From: Ponticoccus alexandrii
GTDB lineage: Bacteria > Pseudomonadota > Alphaproteobacteria > Rhodobacterales > Rhodobacteraceae
DNA: 64,000 nt
Direction: 5' to 3'
Assembly (NCBI RefSeq): GCF_016806125.1
Contig: NZ_CP047169.1
Span: 62,001-126,000 of the forward strand
Program-made: the position numbers and the translations under genes
Notes under the pieces: model-generated
Told to the model about the DNA's origin: nothing
Database searches by the model: none
What the model saw: the letters and a program-made list of their open reading frames with translations, nothing else
In this document: positions 20,645 through 29,627 of the stretch, in pieces
How the letters are laid out: the number at the start of each line of letters is the position of its first letter
Position numbering within the stretch: position 1 is the first letter of the stretch

Positions 20645-21505
20645 TCAGGCCTCGGTCTTCTCTTGCATCGGCAGCGTCGCGCGATCGGCTTCGCCGAGCG
20701 GTGCAAGCGGCGCGCGCATCCGTTCCCAGGCGGGTTCTCCGCTGCGCGTGGCCAGCATGGCCTTCAGCGCCGGGATGACCGGTTTCGCCACGACCCGCGA
20801 AACCTCGGCGCTCAGCTCCGGGTCTTCGGTGGCCGTCTCCACGATGCGGACCATCCGCTCGGGGTAAAGGTTGGCCATCCCACAGATCGCGCCCCCTGCC
20901 CCCCGCGCCACGGCGCGGTGCAACAGCCGTTCGTCTCCGACAAGCACCGTTGTCTTTCCCAGTTCGATCAGCGCCGAGGCGGTTTCCCAGTCGCCGGAGC
21001 TGTCCTTGATCGCCCGTACCCGGTCTGGCGCATGCTCTGCCAGCCGGCGCACCAGATCGACCGAGAGACCCACCCCCGACACCTGCGGGATGTGATAGAG
21101 GATGAACCGGGCCCCGGGATCGGCCCGCGCGAAAAGTTCCGCATGCCAGGCAAACAGACCGTCATCGCTGCATCCCTTGAAGTAAAACGGCGGAAGCAGC
21201 AGGAAGGACTGGATGCCGCAGCGGGTGCCCTGCGCTACCTGCTCCAGGGCGTCGGCAAGCGAGGTCGCGCAGACACCAAGCGTGATCGTCCCGGCCGGGC
21301 AGCCGTGCTGCAGCAGGGCGTCGATCCCCGCGGCGCGTTCCGACAGGCCTACCGAGGCCCCTTCTCCGGTGGTGCCGAAGAGCGTAACGCCCTGAGCTCC
21401 ACGATCCATGACGCTTCGCGCGTGCGTCCCCAGCCGCGCGGTGTCGAGTGCGCCGCGCGCGGTGAAGGGTGTCAGCAGGGCAACCGAGATGCCGAAGTGT
21501 TCCAA
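20645..21505 (-). CDS. DapA/NanA-family class I aldolase (dihydrodipicolinate synthase-like)
   Basis: A 286-aa TIM-barrel lyase/synthase using a Schiff base with pyruvate. Motifs are GTTGEG (residues 44-49), the catalytic tyrosine in ILYHIP (Tyr137) and the Schiff-base lysine in AIKDSSGD (Lys167). The start is a TTG at 21505 backed by GAGGAG eight bases upstream. Being first in an operon with a GntR regulator and a TRAP transporter points to catabolism of a 2-keto acid or acidic sugar rather than lysine synthesis. Candidates are a sialic-acid-like, 2-keto-3-deoxy-aldonate or 4-hydroxy-2-oxo acid aldolase; the sequence alone does not decide. Confidence 0.84.
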   Translation of the reverse strand: MEHFGISVALLTPFTARGALDTARLGTHARSVMDRGAQGVTLFGTTGEGASVGLSERAAGIDALLQHGCPAGTITLGVCATSLADALEQVAQGTRCGIQSFLLLPPFYFKGCSDDGLFAWHAELFARADPGARFILYHIPQVSGVGLSVDLVRRLAEHAPDRVRAIKDSSGDWETASALIELGKTTVLVGDERLLHRAVARGAGGAICGMANLYPERMVRIVETATEDPELSAEVSRVVAKPVIPALKAMLATRSGEPAWERMRAPLAPLGEADRATLPMQEKTEA

Positions 21506-21558
21506 CTGAGATTCTCCTCGTCTTCGGAGAAGAACTAGCAGATCGACACTGAGTGCAC

Positions 21559-21574
21559 AACTGACATGTCAGTT
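21559..21574. promoter_or_regulatory. Perfect 16-bp palindrome upstream of the aldolase/TRAP operon
   Basis: AACTGACATGTCAGTT is fully self-complementary and lies 54 bases before the aldolase start, a typical operator position. Its core GACATGTCAGT recurs at 8070-8080 in front of the other TRAP cluster. The adjacent GntR-family regulator is the likely binder. Confidence 0.62.
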
Positions 21575-21756
21575 ATTCATATTCGATCACCGGCCGCGCC
21601 CGTTCACCGCAAAGAAGCTCTCTCAGACAGCGCGCCGATGCTTCGGCAGTGCACAAGCTGCTTGCAGCTGAAACATCGGTCAGAATGGCAGAGGCGGCCT
21701 CGTAGAGTTGCCATGCCAGCCATATGTTCCCACGCCGGGCAATGCGACCGTGATGG

Positions 21757-23244
21757 TCAACCTCCCCGGACAGACAGCGCCCTGCCATCAACCCGATCCG
21801 CCTTGGCACAACGATGCCGTCGGGGCGCGGTCACATCATCAAGACCAGTGGGGTCGGTCGAGCGCGGCAGAACCGGCGCCGGTGTCATCGCGCGTTCGCG
21901 TGGCCAGACAAACATGAGGATCGTGACACCGGTAATAGTCTCTTCCTCCAATGTCCGCACAAGCTGGTCCAGGGAGCAACGGATACACCGTTCCCGGCTT
22001 GTCGAGACTGCGTGCCCTATCAGCACCTCGGCGTTCGGGGGCAGCCCGCGTGCCATAAGCCCGTCGACGATGTTAGCAGCCTCAGCGACCCCCATGTAGA
22101 TCGCGGTGGTTGTGCCTGGTCCGGCATGGCGCAGACAGTCCCGAGCGTTCCCACCCGAGCGGCGCATGCCTGTCGTCAGGACAAGCGTGTCGCTCACGCC
22201 ACGCGCCGTCAGCGAGGCCCCGGCCGCCGCCCCAGCCGCGCTGACAGCGGTGACGCCCGGCACGATCTCGACCGCGATATCGGCCGCGCGGGCAGCATCG
22301 AGTTCCTCGGTGAGACGCCCGAAGATCCCCGGATCGCCGGACTTCAGCCGCACCACGCGGCGCCCTTCGCGCGCGGCAGCGACGATGACTCCGCAGATCC
22401 TCTCCTGCGGCCAGGCGTGCGCCCCGACATGTTTGCCGACGAAGACACGCTCGGCATCCCTGCGCGCGAGTTCAAGCACTGACGGATCCACGAGCCGGTC
22501 GTAGAAGATCACGTCCGCGTCCTGTAGCCGCTGAACCGCGCGCAGGGTCAGAAGATCCGCCGCGCCGGGCCCGGCGCCGACAAAGGCAATCGAGCCCCCG
22601 GTCGGTGCCATCGCCTCGGTGCGGGCGATAGCGTCCTTGATCAGTTGTCCGGCTTCACGCTCTGCGCCGCGGCCCCATGCCGCGCGGGGCGGACCGTCGA
22701 ACACCCATGACCAGAACCTCCGGCGCCGCTCTCGCGGGATCGCCTGGGCGACCGCGCCCCGCAGACGCCCCGCAAGCGCGGCGTATCCGCCGAGGGTCGG
22801 CGGAAGCATCTCCTCGATCCGCGTCTTGATCTGCCGCGCGAGGACCGGCGCGGTGCCTTCGGTGCCGATGGCGACGACAACGGGATCGCGGTCGACAAGC
22901 GAAGGCGTGGTCAGGTCGCAGAGCTCGGGCCGGTCGACGACGTTGACGGGACATCCCGCCACGCGCGCTAGGGCGTGCAGGCAGACGTCGACGGCGGGGC
23001 AGCCCGTCGCCAGAAAGGCCATCGCAGCGCCACGAAAGAGCGCGGGCGAGATTTCCCCGGTGCAGTGGACGGCCCGGCCGTTCGCGACCAGCGCGGCGAG
23101 TTCCGGGTCGAGGGCTGGCGCGGCCAGCACAAGCTCTGCGTCGGTCTTGAGCATCAGCCGCGCTTTTTGGGCCGCCTGCTCGCCGCCTCCGGCGATGACG
23201 ACTCGGCGGCCGGTGGTGCGGACGAACATGGGAAAGCTCTTCAT
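21757..23244 (-). CDS. cysG: Siroheme synthase (multifunctional CysG)
   Basis: A 495-aa fusion enzyme for siroheme, the cofactor of the nitrite reductase encoded upstream. Residues 1-200 are the precorrin-2 dehydrogenase/ferrochelatase part, with RRVVIAGGGEQAAQKARLML at about 11-30. From about residue 215 comes the uroporphyrinogen-III methyltransferase, with VGAGPGAADLLTLRA, VRLKSGDPGIFGR and VPGVTAVSAAGAAAG. Two motif positions deviate from the common consensus (SGDP for GGDP, TARGVSD for THRGVA). The C-terminal 40 residues after WPRERA are unlike the family and may be an unrelated extension. The ATG at 23244 was chosen because Rossmann homology begins there. Last gene of the nitrate cluster. 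Confidence 0.86.
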   Translation of the reverse strand: MKSFPMFVRTTGRRVVIAGGGEQAAQKARLMLKTDAELVLAAPALDPELAALVANGRAVHCTGEISPALFRGAAMAFLATGCPAVDVCLHALARVAGCPVNVVDRPELCDLTTPSLVDRDPVVVAIGTEGTAPVLARQIKTRIEEMLPPTLGGYAALAGRLRGAVAQAIPRERRRRFWSWVFDGPPRAAWGRGAEREAGQLIKDAIARTEAMAPTGGSIAFVGAGPGAADLLTLRAVQRLQDADVIFYDRLVDPSVLELARRDAERVFVGKHVGAHAWPQERICGVIVAAAREGRRVVRLKSGDPGIFGRLTEELDAARAADIAVEIVPGVTAVSAAGAAAGASLTARGVSDTLVLTTGMRRSGGNARDCLRHAGPGTTTAIYMGVAEAANIVDGLMARGLPPNAEVLIGHAVSTSRERCIRCSLDQLVRTLEEETITGVTILMFVWPRERAMTPAPVLPRSTDPTGLDDVTAPRRHRCAKADRVDGRALSVRGG

Positions 23245-23257
23245 CGGTTCATCTCCG

Positions 23258-24217
23258 TCAGGCGACCCTGGCGCGGCGCGCGGACCAGAGTGTGCGCGCG
23301 TCCGGCGCCGCGCCGCAGGTTTCGAGTGCGAGATCGGCGGTCGACAGGATGATCGCCTCGGCGAAGGCATCGTGCCGCGTGCCCTCCCACAGGGCGCGGA
23401 GATCGCCGGGATCGGCGCCCCCCTCGGACAGCCGCCTGTGGCCCGCGACCTGCGTGCCGGTGCTGCCGCTCCACGCGCGCCCGGCCCGCACTCCGAACGT
23501 CTGGATATTCTTCGCGGGATGATGTTCGAACTCGCCGCCGCCGCCCTTGAGCACCGTCAGATTCTGCAGACCGAGAATGCGTGCCGCATCTGCCTGCAAT
23601 TCGCGATAGGGCGGATGGAACACGCCCTGAACGGCGGCGGGCGCGGAGGCGGGATTCAGCATCCGCAGGACGGTGTTGATGCAGGAGCGCAGGCCCAGCA
23701 CGTCGCGCAGCCCGAGCAGTTCGAAGAGCCGGGGGCACAGGGTCTCCAGGGGGAGATACGCGATGCCGTCGCTCTGCAGCCGTGCCGCCGCGTCCCCCGG
23801 GCCGGTCGCGACGGCAATACCGAGCGCCGGTAAAGCGGCCCGCACCGAGGCGGCCCTGGCCTGGTGCGCATTCCAGCCATGGAGCAGCACCGGATAGCCC
23901 GCCTCGGCGACCAGTTTTGCCGCCAGCAGGAACCACGGAAGCCCCCGGGTGCGACCGGCGGCATAGCTGGGCCAGTCGAGCGACGGGGCCGGTCCCGGCC
24001 AGGGCGGCAGCGCATCCCGGGCCGCGTCGGCGAAGCCCGCGATCTCTTCCGCGGTCTCACCTTTCATGCGCAGCAGCATCAGGATCGCGCCGACCGCTTC
24101 GGGATCGGCGTCACCCTGCATCATCAGGGTCATCGCCTCTTGCGCCTCGGCGCGTGTGAAGCTGCGGGCACGGCCCTGCCCGCGGCCAAGGATGCGCACG
24201 TAGGGGGCAAGGGTCAT
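23258..24217 (-). CDS. TrpD/YbiB-like glycosyltransferase-family protein
   Basis: A 319-aa protein related to anthranilate phosphoribosyltransferase. The small helical domain is clear (FTRAEAQEAMTLMMQGDADP, then GAILMLLRMKGETAEEIAGF) and the second domain has YPVLLHGWNAHQ and VLKGGGGEFEHHPAKN. The PRPP/substrate loop G-T-G-G-D of genuine TrpD is not visible, so it probably does not make phosphoribosyl anthranilate. YbiB-type relatives bind nucleic acid. Its ATG overlaps the nasA stop (ATGA) and cysG follows after 13 bases, so it is a member of the nitrate operon. Its role there is unknown. Confidence 0.75.
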   Translation of the reverse strand: MTLAPYVRILGRGQGRARSFTRAEAQEAMTLMMQGDADPEAVGAILMLLRMKGETAEEIAGFADAARDALPPWPGPAPSLDWPSYAAGRTRGLPWFLLAAKLVAEAGYPVLLHGWNAHQARAASVRAALPALGIAVATGPGDAAARLQSDGIAYLPLETLCPRLFELLGLRDVLGLRSCINTVLRMLNPASAPAAVQGVFHPPYRELQADAARILGLQNLTVLKGGGGEFEHHPAKNIQTFGVRAGRAWSGSTGTQVAGHRRLSEGGADPGDLRALWEGTRHDAFAEAIILSTADLALETCGAAPDARTLWSARRARVA

Positions 24218-26847
24218 TCCGCTGCCCTTTGTATTCCGGCACGTGTCAGCAGCGCCGCGATCTCGGGGCGGCACGAGCCGCAATTCGTGCCGGCCGACAA
24301 GGCCGCGCCGATGGCCTCGACGCTCATCAGGCCCTCGCGTTCAATGGCGGTCAGGATCGTGTTCACGCCGACGTCGAAGCAGGCACAAAGCGTCGCTCCC
24401 GGATCGGGCAGGTCCGCCGGGCAGCGCCCGGTCAGCGTGTGGCGTGCCTCGGTGCCCGGCAGCCGGGCGAGGTGATCGCGTTGCAGGCCTATCGGCTCGG
24501 GTCCGGCGAAAAGCGCCGCGCACAGGCGCCCGCCCTCGTGAAACGCCAGCCGCGCGCTGCCGCGTGCGGAATCGACGACCATCTCGGCGGCGGCGTCCTC
24601 CAGGTCGAAAAGCACGCGGGCCCAGCTCTCCCAATCGTCCGGCGCGGCCCGTCCGGCAAGCTCTGCGCGCCAGCCCTGGGCCGTGCGCGCCCGGGCCCAA
24701 TACGCGGTCGCGGGGCGGAGCGGAGCGGACGAGACTGCGAAGGCGTGAAAGGCCGCCGCAAAGGGGGCCACGGCGCAGACCGCCGCCTTGCTTTCGGGCT
24801 GGCCCGAGACAGGATCGGTGGCGGCGGCAACCAGCGCGTCGATCCGGCCCGAGGGGGCGGTTTCGCCTGTCCAGTGCATCGGCGCGAAGATCGTACCGGG
24901 CTGCACCGCGTCGGTGATCTGCGCACGCAGGATCGCGCGACCAGAGGGACTGGCGACCTCGACCAGCGTGTCGCGGGCGATGCCGAGGCGTGCGGCATCC
25001 TCGGGATGGATTTCGGCGAAGGGTTCGGCCAGATGTGCGGAAAGGCGCGGCGACAGACCCGAGCGGGTCATGGTGTGCCACTGATCGCGGATGCGCCCGG
25101 TGTTAAGCCGGAAGGGAAAGCGGGGTGCATGACGGGCCGCCGGTGCGCGCCAGGTGACCGGGATCATGTGCATCCGGCCACCCGGATGGAACGATTGCCC
25201 CTCCGCGAAGAAGCGCCCGCCCCGTCTGGCGGCGACGGGCCAGCGCACCGGCGTCATTGCCTCGTACTCCGCGTTCGACAGCTCGGCGAGTCCGGAGACG
25301 TCGAAATCCAGCCCGAAGCCGCCCGCGATGCCGGAAAGCGCGGCGTGCTCCCGGAAGATCTCGGCGGGGCCGGAATAGTCGAAGGCCCGCGGCCAGCCCA
25401 TGCGTCGGCCGACCTCGGCCATGTGCCACCAGTCCGGCCGCGCCTCGCCCGGCGCCGCGCGAACGGCACGCTGGCGCGAGATCGTGCGGTCGGAATTGGT
25501 GACGCTGCCGGATTTCTCGGACCACGCGGCGGCGGGCAGCAGCACGTGGGCCAGCCGCGCGGTGTCGGTCTCGGCGGTGATGTCCGACACGACGGTGAAG
25601 TCGCAGGCGGCGATGGCATCGCGCACGGCGTCCGCCTCGGGCAGCGTAACGGCAGGGTTGGAGTGCATGACCCACAGCGCCTTGATCCGTCCGTCGCTGA
25701 CGGCGCGGAACAGATCGACCGCCTTCAGGCCCGGCCTGTCGGGCATCTGCGGGGCATCCCAGAAGGCGCGAACAGCCGCGCGGTGCTCGGCATTCCCCAG
25801 ATCGAGGTGGCAGGCCAGCGTATTGGCCAGCCCGCCGACCTCGCGCCCGCCCATCGCGTTAGGCTGTCCGGTCACCGACAACGGCCCCATACCGGGCCGA
25901 CCGATCCGACCGGTGGCGATGTGGCAGTTGAGGATCGCATTCACCTTGTCGGTCCCCGCGCTTGACTGGTTCACCCCCTGGCTGAAGACGGTGACGACCT
26001 TTTCGTGGCGCAGCCAAAGGGCGCAAAAGCGCTGGACCAAGCGCTCGGACAGCCCCGTCGGCGCGATTTGCGCAGCCCGTGCAGAGGCAACGGCGGCCTC
26101 GAAGCCCTCGACATTGCGGGTGTATTCCCTGTCGATCGCACCGCCCTCGCAGATCGCGGCCAAGAGGCGGTTGAACAGCGCCACGTCCGATCCGATGCGC
26201 AGCGGCAGGTGCAGGTCCGCGCCGTCGCAGGTCGCCGTGCGGCGCGGATCGACCACGACGATTCTGGTGCCTCGCGCGGCCTTGGCGGCAAGCACGCGCT
26301 GGTGCAGCACCGGGTGGCACCAGGCAAGGTTGGAGCCCACGAGCACGATCAGGTCAGCTTCGTCGAGGTCTTCGTAGGTTCCCGGAACCGTGTCGGTGCC
26401 GAAGGCGCGTTTGTGACCCGCCACCGTCGAGGCCATGCAGAGGCGCGAATTGGTGTCGATGTTCGCCGAGCCGATGAAGCCCTTCATCAGCTTGTTGGCG
26501 ACGTAGTAATCCTCGGTCAGCATCTGGCCCGAGACGTAGAAGGCGACGCTGTCCGGGCCATGGTCCGAGATGGTCTGGCGGAAGCGGTCGGCAACGAGTT
26601 GCAGGGTCTCGCCCCATCCGGCGGGGGTGCCATTGACCCGCGCTGTCAGGAGCCGGCCGTCAAGCCCGACGGTTTCGCCCAGGGCGGACCCCTTGGAGCA
26701 GAGACGGCCGAAATTCGCCGGATGATCCGGGTCGCCGCGCACCGCGATGCCGTTCTCCCCGGTCATCCGCAGCAACACGCCGCAGCCGACGCCGCAATAG
26801 GGACAGGTAGAGCGCACCTCGCCCGGATCTTCTCGTGGCGCTGTCAT
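24214..26847 (-). CDS. nasA: Assimilatory nitrate reductase, catalytic subunit
   Basis: An 877-aa cytoplasmic molybdenum enzyme reducing nitrate to nitrite. The N-terminal [4Fe-4S] site is CPYCGVGCG with Cys15, Cys18, Cys22 and Cys50. The molybdenum-ligand cysteine is in NSRLCMAS (Cys137). The molybdopterin-dinucleotide binding domain follows, with RLNTGRIRDQWHTMTRSG around residue 615. The last 60 residues form a BFD-like [2Fe-2S] domain (CACFDVGVNTI ... GTNCGSCRPE), as in NasA proteins that take electrons from NAD(P)H- or ferredoxin-linked partners. No twin-arginine signal is present, which separates it from periplasmic NapA. Its ATG overlaps the nirD stop. Confidence 0.93.
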   Translation of the reverse strand: MTAPREDPGEVRSTCPYCGVGCGVLLRMTGENGIAVRGDPDHPANFGRLCSKGSALGETVGLDGRLLTARVNGTPAGWGETLQLVADRFRQTISDHGPDSVAFYVSGQMLTEDYYVANKLMKGFIGSANIDTNSRLCMASTVAGHKRAFGTDTVPGTYEDLDEADLIVLVGSNLAWCHPVLHQRVLAAKAARGTRIVVVDPRRTATCDGADLHLPLRIGSDVALFNRLLAAICEGGAIDREYTRNVEGFEAAVASARAAQIAPTGLSERLVQRFCALWLRHEKVVTVFSQGVNQSSAGTDKVNAILNCHIATGRIGRPGMGPLSVTGQPNAMGGREVGGLANTLACHLDLGNAEHRAAVRAFWDAPQMPDRPGLKAVDLFRAVSDGRIKALWVMHSNPAVTLPEADAVRDAIAACDFTVVSDITAETDTARLAHVLLPAAAWSEKSGSVTNSDRTISRQRAVRAAPGEARPDWWHMAEVGRRMGWPRAFDYSGPAEIFREHAALSGIAGGFGLDFDVSGLAELSNAEYEAMTPVRWPVAARRGGRFFAEGQSFHPGGRMHMIPVTWRAPAARHAPRFPFRLNTGRIRDQWHTMTRSGLSPRLSAHLAEPFAEIHPEDAARLGIARDTLVEVASPSGRAILRAQITDAVQPGTIFAPMHWTGETAPSGRIDALVAAATDPVSGQPESKAAVCAVAPFAAAFHAFAVSSAPLRPATAYWARARTAQGWRAELAGRAAPDDWESWARVLFDLEDAAAEMVVDSARGSARLAFHEGGRLCAALFAGPEPIGLQRDHLARLPGTEARHTLTGRCPADLPDPGATLCACFDVGVNTILTAIEREGLMSVEAIGAALSAGTNCGSCRPEIAALLTRAGIQRAAE

Positions 26848-27176
26848 GCGGCCCGGTCCACGGCGAGCGAATTGCCATCGATCAGGATACGGCCCTGCAC
26901 GATGCGCAGGGGATAGGTGGCGATGCGTCCCCTGTCGGCTCCCTGCGCCTCGCCCGTTTCGAGGTCGAAGACCCAATTGTGCAGCGGGCAGGTCACCTGG
27001 CGGCCATGCACGATGCCTTCGGACAGTGGTCCACCCTTGTGCGGGCAGGTGTTCGAAGCGGCGAATACCTCGTCCGGCCCCGTCCGGAACAGCGCGATGC
27101 AGCCCGCGCGGGTCTTGACGATGCGCGCGCCGCGCTCGGGCACGGCGTCGAGGGGTCCAAGGTCGATCCAGCTCAT
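26844..27176 (-). CDS. nirD: Nitrite reductase small subunit NirD
   Basis: A 110-aa Rieske-type [2Fe-2S] protein that completes the NADH-dependent assimilatory nitrite reductase NirBD. The cluster ligands are visible as CPH (Cys44, His46) and CPLH (Cys63, His66). The ATG at 27176 overlaps the nirB stop by 4 bases, and a longer frame extending upstream is only an antisense-like overlap with nirB. Size and position directly after nirB are typical. Confidence 0.92.
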   Translation of the reverse strand: MSWIDLGPLDAVPERGARIVKTRAGCIALFRTGPDEVFAASNTCPHKGGPLSEGIVHGRQVTCPLHNWVFDLETGEAQGADRGRIATYPLRIVQGRILIDGNSLAVDRAA

Positions 27177-29611
27177 TCTGCGGCCTCCATGGTCAGGTCT
27201 GCAAGGGGGGCGAAGGCGCGGCGCGCCTCGGGCGTCGCCCGCTCGGCCCAGGGGTCTGTCTGGTAGACGCTCTGGGAAAGGTCGAAGCGCTCGACGAGAG
27301 CGGCGCGCGTCGTTGCATCGCCAAGCGTGTCCTGAACCCATGGCAGCCCGACTTTGCCGAGCCACTTGTAGGGGCGGTCGAGATACCTGGCGTGCTCCCG
27401 GAAAAGCTGGATGAAGGCCACGGTCCAGTCGATCGCCTCGGCCTCGGTCGCGACCTTCACCAGCGGCTCGACCTCCTTGACGTCCATGCCCGCCGCGCCC
27501 CCGACGCCGATCTCGAAACCCGAGTCGACGCAGACGATACCGACGTCCTTGCACGTGGCCTCGGCGCAATTCCGGGGGCAACCCGAGACTGCGAGCTTGA
27601 CCTTGTGCGGCGTCCACGAACCCCAGAGCCGCTTTTCCAGCTTGATGCCAAGACCGGTGGAATCCTGCGTGCCGAAGCGGCAATGATCGGTGCCGACGCA
27701 GGTCTTCACGGTCCGCAGGCCCTTCGAATAGGCATGGCCCGAGACTAGCCCGGCGGCATTCAGGTCGCCCCAGATCGCGGGCAGATCCTCGCCTTTCACG
27801 CCAAGCAGGTCGATGCGCTGTCCGCCGGTCACCTTGACCGTGGGCACATCGTATTTCTCGGCGGCGTCCGCGATGGCGCGCAGCTCCTGCGGCGTGGTGA
27901 TGCCGCCCCACATGCGCGGCACGACGCTGAAGGTTCCGTCCTTCTGGATGTTGGCGTGCTTGCGCTCGTTGACGAAACGGCTCTGCGGGTCGTCGCGGTA
28001 TTCGAGCGGCCAGTCGGCGAGCAGGTAGTAGTTCACCGCCGGGCGGCAGACGTGACAGCCGTTCGGCTTGGACCAGCCCAGCTCTTGCCAGACGGCGGGC
28101 TGCGATTTCAGCCCGCGCGCCTTGATGAGCCGGCGCACGTCCTCGTGGGTGAGCTCGGTGCAGCCGCATATCGGCTGCGCGGTGGGCATGGCGAAATCGT
28201 CACCGAGCGTCGCGGCCAGCACCTGTTCCACGAGACCGGTGCAGGTACCGCAGGACGCGCTCGCCTTGGTCACCGCTTTGACGTCGCCGAGGGTCGTCGC
28301 CCCGCCCTCGATCGCCGCGACGATCCGGCCCTTGCAGACGCCGTTGCAGCCGCAGATCTCTGCGTCAGCCGGCAAGGCTGCAACGGCGGCCAAAGGGTCC
28401 TGCGCGGGCCCTCCCTGGTATGCGGGTCCGAAGATCAGCGTCTCGCGCATCTCCGAGACGTCCGCGCCCTCCTTGATCAACCCGAAGAACCAGTTGCCGT
28501 CGGCGGTGTCGCCGTACATCACCGCGCCGATCAGCCTGTCGTCCTCGATCACGAGGCGCTTGTAGATGCCGCGCGCGGGATCGCGGTAGACGATGTCCTC
28601 GCGGCCCTCGCCCTCGGCGAAATCGCCGGCGCTGAAAAGGTCGACACCCGTGACCTTGAGCTTGGTCGAAAGCTGCTTGGGCGTGAAGGCCGCCGCCTCT
28701 CCGACAAGCGTCTGCGCGGCGACTTTTGCCTGATCGTAGAGCGGCGCGACAAGGCCGAAGATGGCTCCGCGATGCTCGATGCACTCCCCCACGGCGAGAA
28801 TGTCCGCGTCGGAGGTGATCATCTGGTCGTCCACGTGAATGCCACGCCCGACGGCGAGGCCGGCTTCCTTGGCAAGCTGGACAGCGGGTCGGATGCCGAC
28901 CGCCATCACTACCAGATCGGCGGGCAGCTCGGTGCCGTCTTCCAGCCGGACCCTTTCCACGCGATCTCCGCCGACGATTTCCTTGGTCGAGGCGCGGGTG
29001 AGGACGGTGATACCCCGCTTCTCCAGATCCTTCTGCAACAGGTATCCCGCGGCCGCGTCCAGCTGGCGCTCCATGAGATGACCCGCAAGGTGCAGCACGG
29101 TCACCTCCATACCGCGCAGGCGCAGCCCCGCCGCGGCCTCAAGGCCGAGAAGTCCGCCGCCGATCACCACCGCCCGGGCGCCCGGCCTGCCCGAGGCCTC
29201 GATCATCGCCTCGGTGTCGTCGAAGTCGCGGTAGGCGATCACGCCGGGCAGATCGTGGCCGGGACACGGGATGATGAACGGGCTCGATCCGGTGGAGACC
29301 AGCAGCTTGTCGTAGGGCACCTCGCCGGTCGTGCCGATCACCACCTTGCGGTCGCGGTCGATGCGCTCGACTGTCTGGCCGAAGCGACAGGTCACGCCAT
29401 GGCGCGCATACCAGTCGTCATCATGGGTGACGATTTCGGCATAGCTCTTTTCACCGGACAGTACGGGCGAGAGCATGATGCGGTTGTAGTTGCCGCGCGG
29501 CTCGGCATTGAAGAGGGTGATGTTCCAGGCGCCGGGGGCAGCCTCGATCAGGTGCTCCAGCGCCCGACCTGACGCCATGCCGGCACCGATGACCACGAGT
29601 TTCTGTGTCAT
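27173..29611 (-). CDS. nirB: NAD(P)H-dependent nitrite reductase large subunit NirB
   Basis: An 812-aa cytoplasmic enzyme reducing nitrite to ammonium with six electrons. From the N-terminus: an FAD/NAD(P) oxidoreductase (LVVIGAGMASGRALEHL; GGGLLGLEAAAGLRLRGMEV), a BFD-like [2Fe-2S] domain (CGCNGVCKGRIV ... SCGTCTGLVEQ), a second, incomplete-looking CGC ... CHVC segment, the ferredoxin-like half-domain, and the siroheme/[4Fe-4S] site (TCVGTDHC and SGCPRNCAEA). All four cluster cysteines are present. The start at MTQKLVV was chosen because the Rossmann fold begins there. It needs siroheme, which the cysG product at the end of this cluster supplies. Confidence 0.95.
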   Translation of the reverse strand: MTQKLVVIGAGMASGRALEHLIEAAPGAWNITLFNAEPRGNYNRIMLSPVLSGEKSYAEIVTHDDDWYARHGVTCRFGQTVERIDRDRKVVIGTTGEVPYDKLLVSTGSSPFIIPCPGHDLPGVIAYRDFDDTEAMIEASGRPGARAVVIGGGLLGLEAAAGLRLRGMEVTVLHLAGHLMERQLDAAAGYLLQKDLEKRGITVLTRASTKEIVGGDRVERVRLEDGTELPADLVVMAVGIRPAVQLAKEAGLAVGRGIHVDDQMITSDADILAVGECIEHRGAIFGLVAPLYDQAKVAAQTLVGEAAAFTPKQLSTKLKVTGVDLFSAGDFAEGEGREDIVYRDPARGIYKRLVIEDDRLIGAVMYGDTADGNWFFGLIKEGADVSEMRETLIFGPAYQGGPAQDPLAAVAALPADAEICGCNGVCKGRIVAAIEGGATTLGDVKAVTKASASCGTCTGLVEQVLAATLGDDFAMPTAQPICGCTELTHEDVRRLIKARGLKSQPAVWQELGWSKPNGCHVCRPAVNYYLLADWPLEYRDDPQSRFVNERKHANIQKDGTFSVVPRMWGGITTPQELRAIADAAEKYDVPTVKVTGGQRIDLLGVKGEDLPAIWGDLNAAGLVSGHAYSKGLRTVKTCVGTDHCRFGTQDSTGLGIKLEKRLWGSWTPHKVKLAVSGCPRNCAEATCKDVGIVCVDSGFEIGVGGAAGMDVKEVEPLVKVATEAEAIDWTVAFIQLFREHARYLDRPYKWLGKVGLPWVQDTLGDATTRAALVERFDLSQSVYQTDPWAERATPEARRAFAPLADLTMEAAE

Positions 29612-29627
29612 GTCATTCCTTCCGGTT

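Noticed and set aside
18951-21505. Naming the aldolase/TRAP operon as sialic-acid catabolism (nanA-siaPQM)
   Set aside because: No nanK, nanE or nagB is adjacent and the family motifs fit several 2-keto acid aldolases, so only the family is stated.
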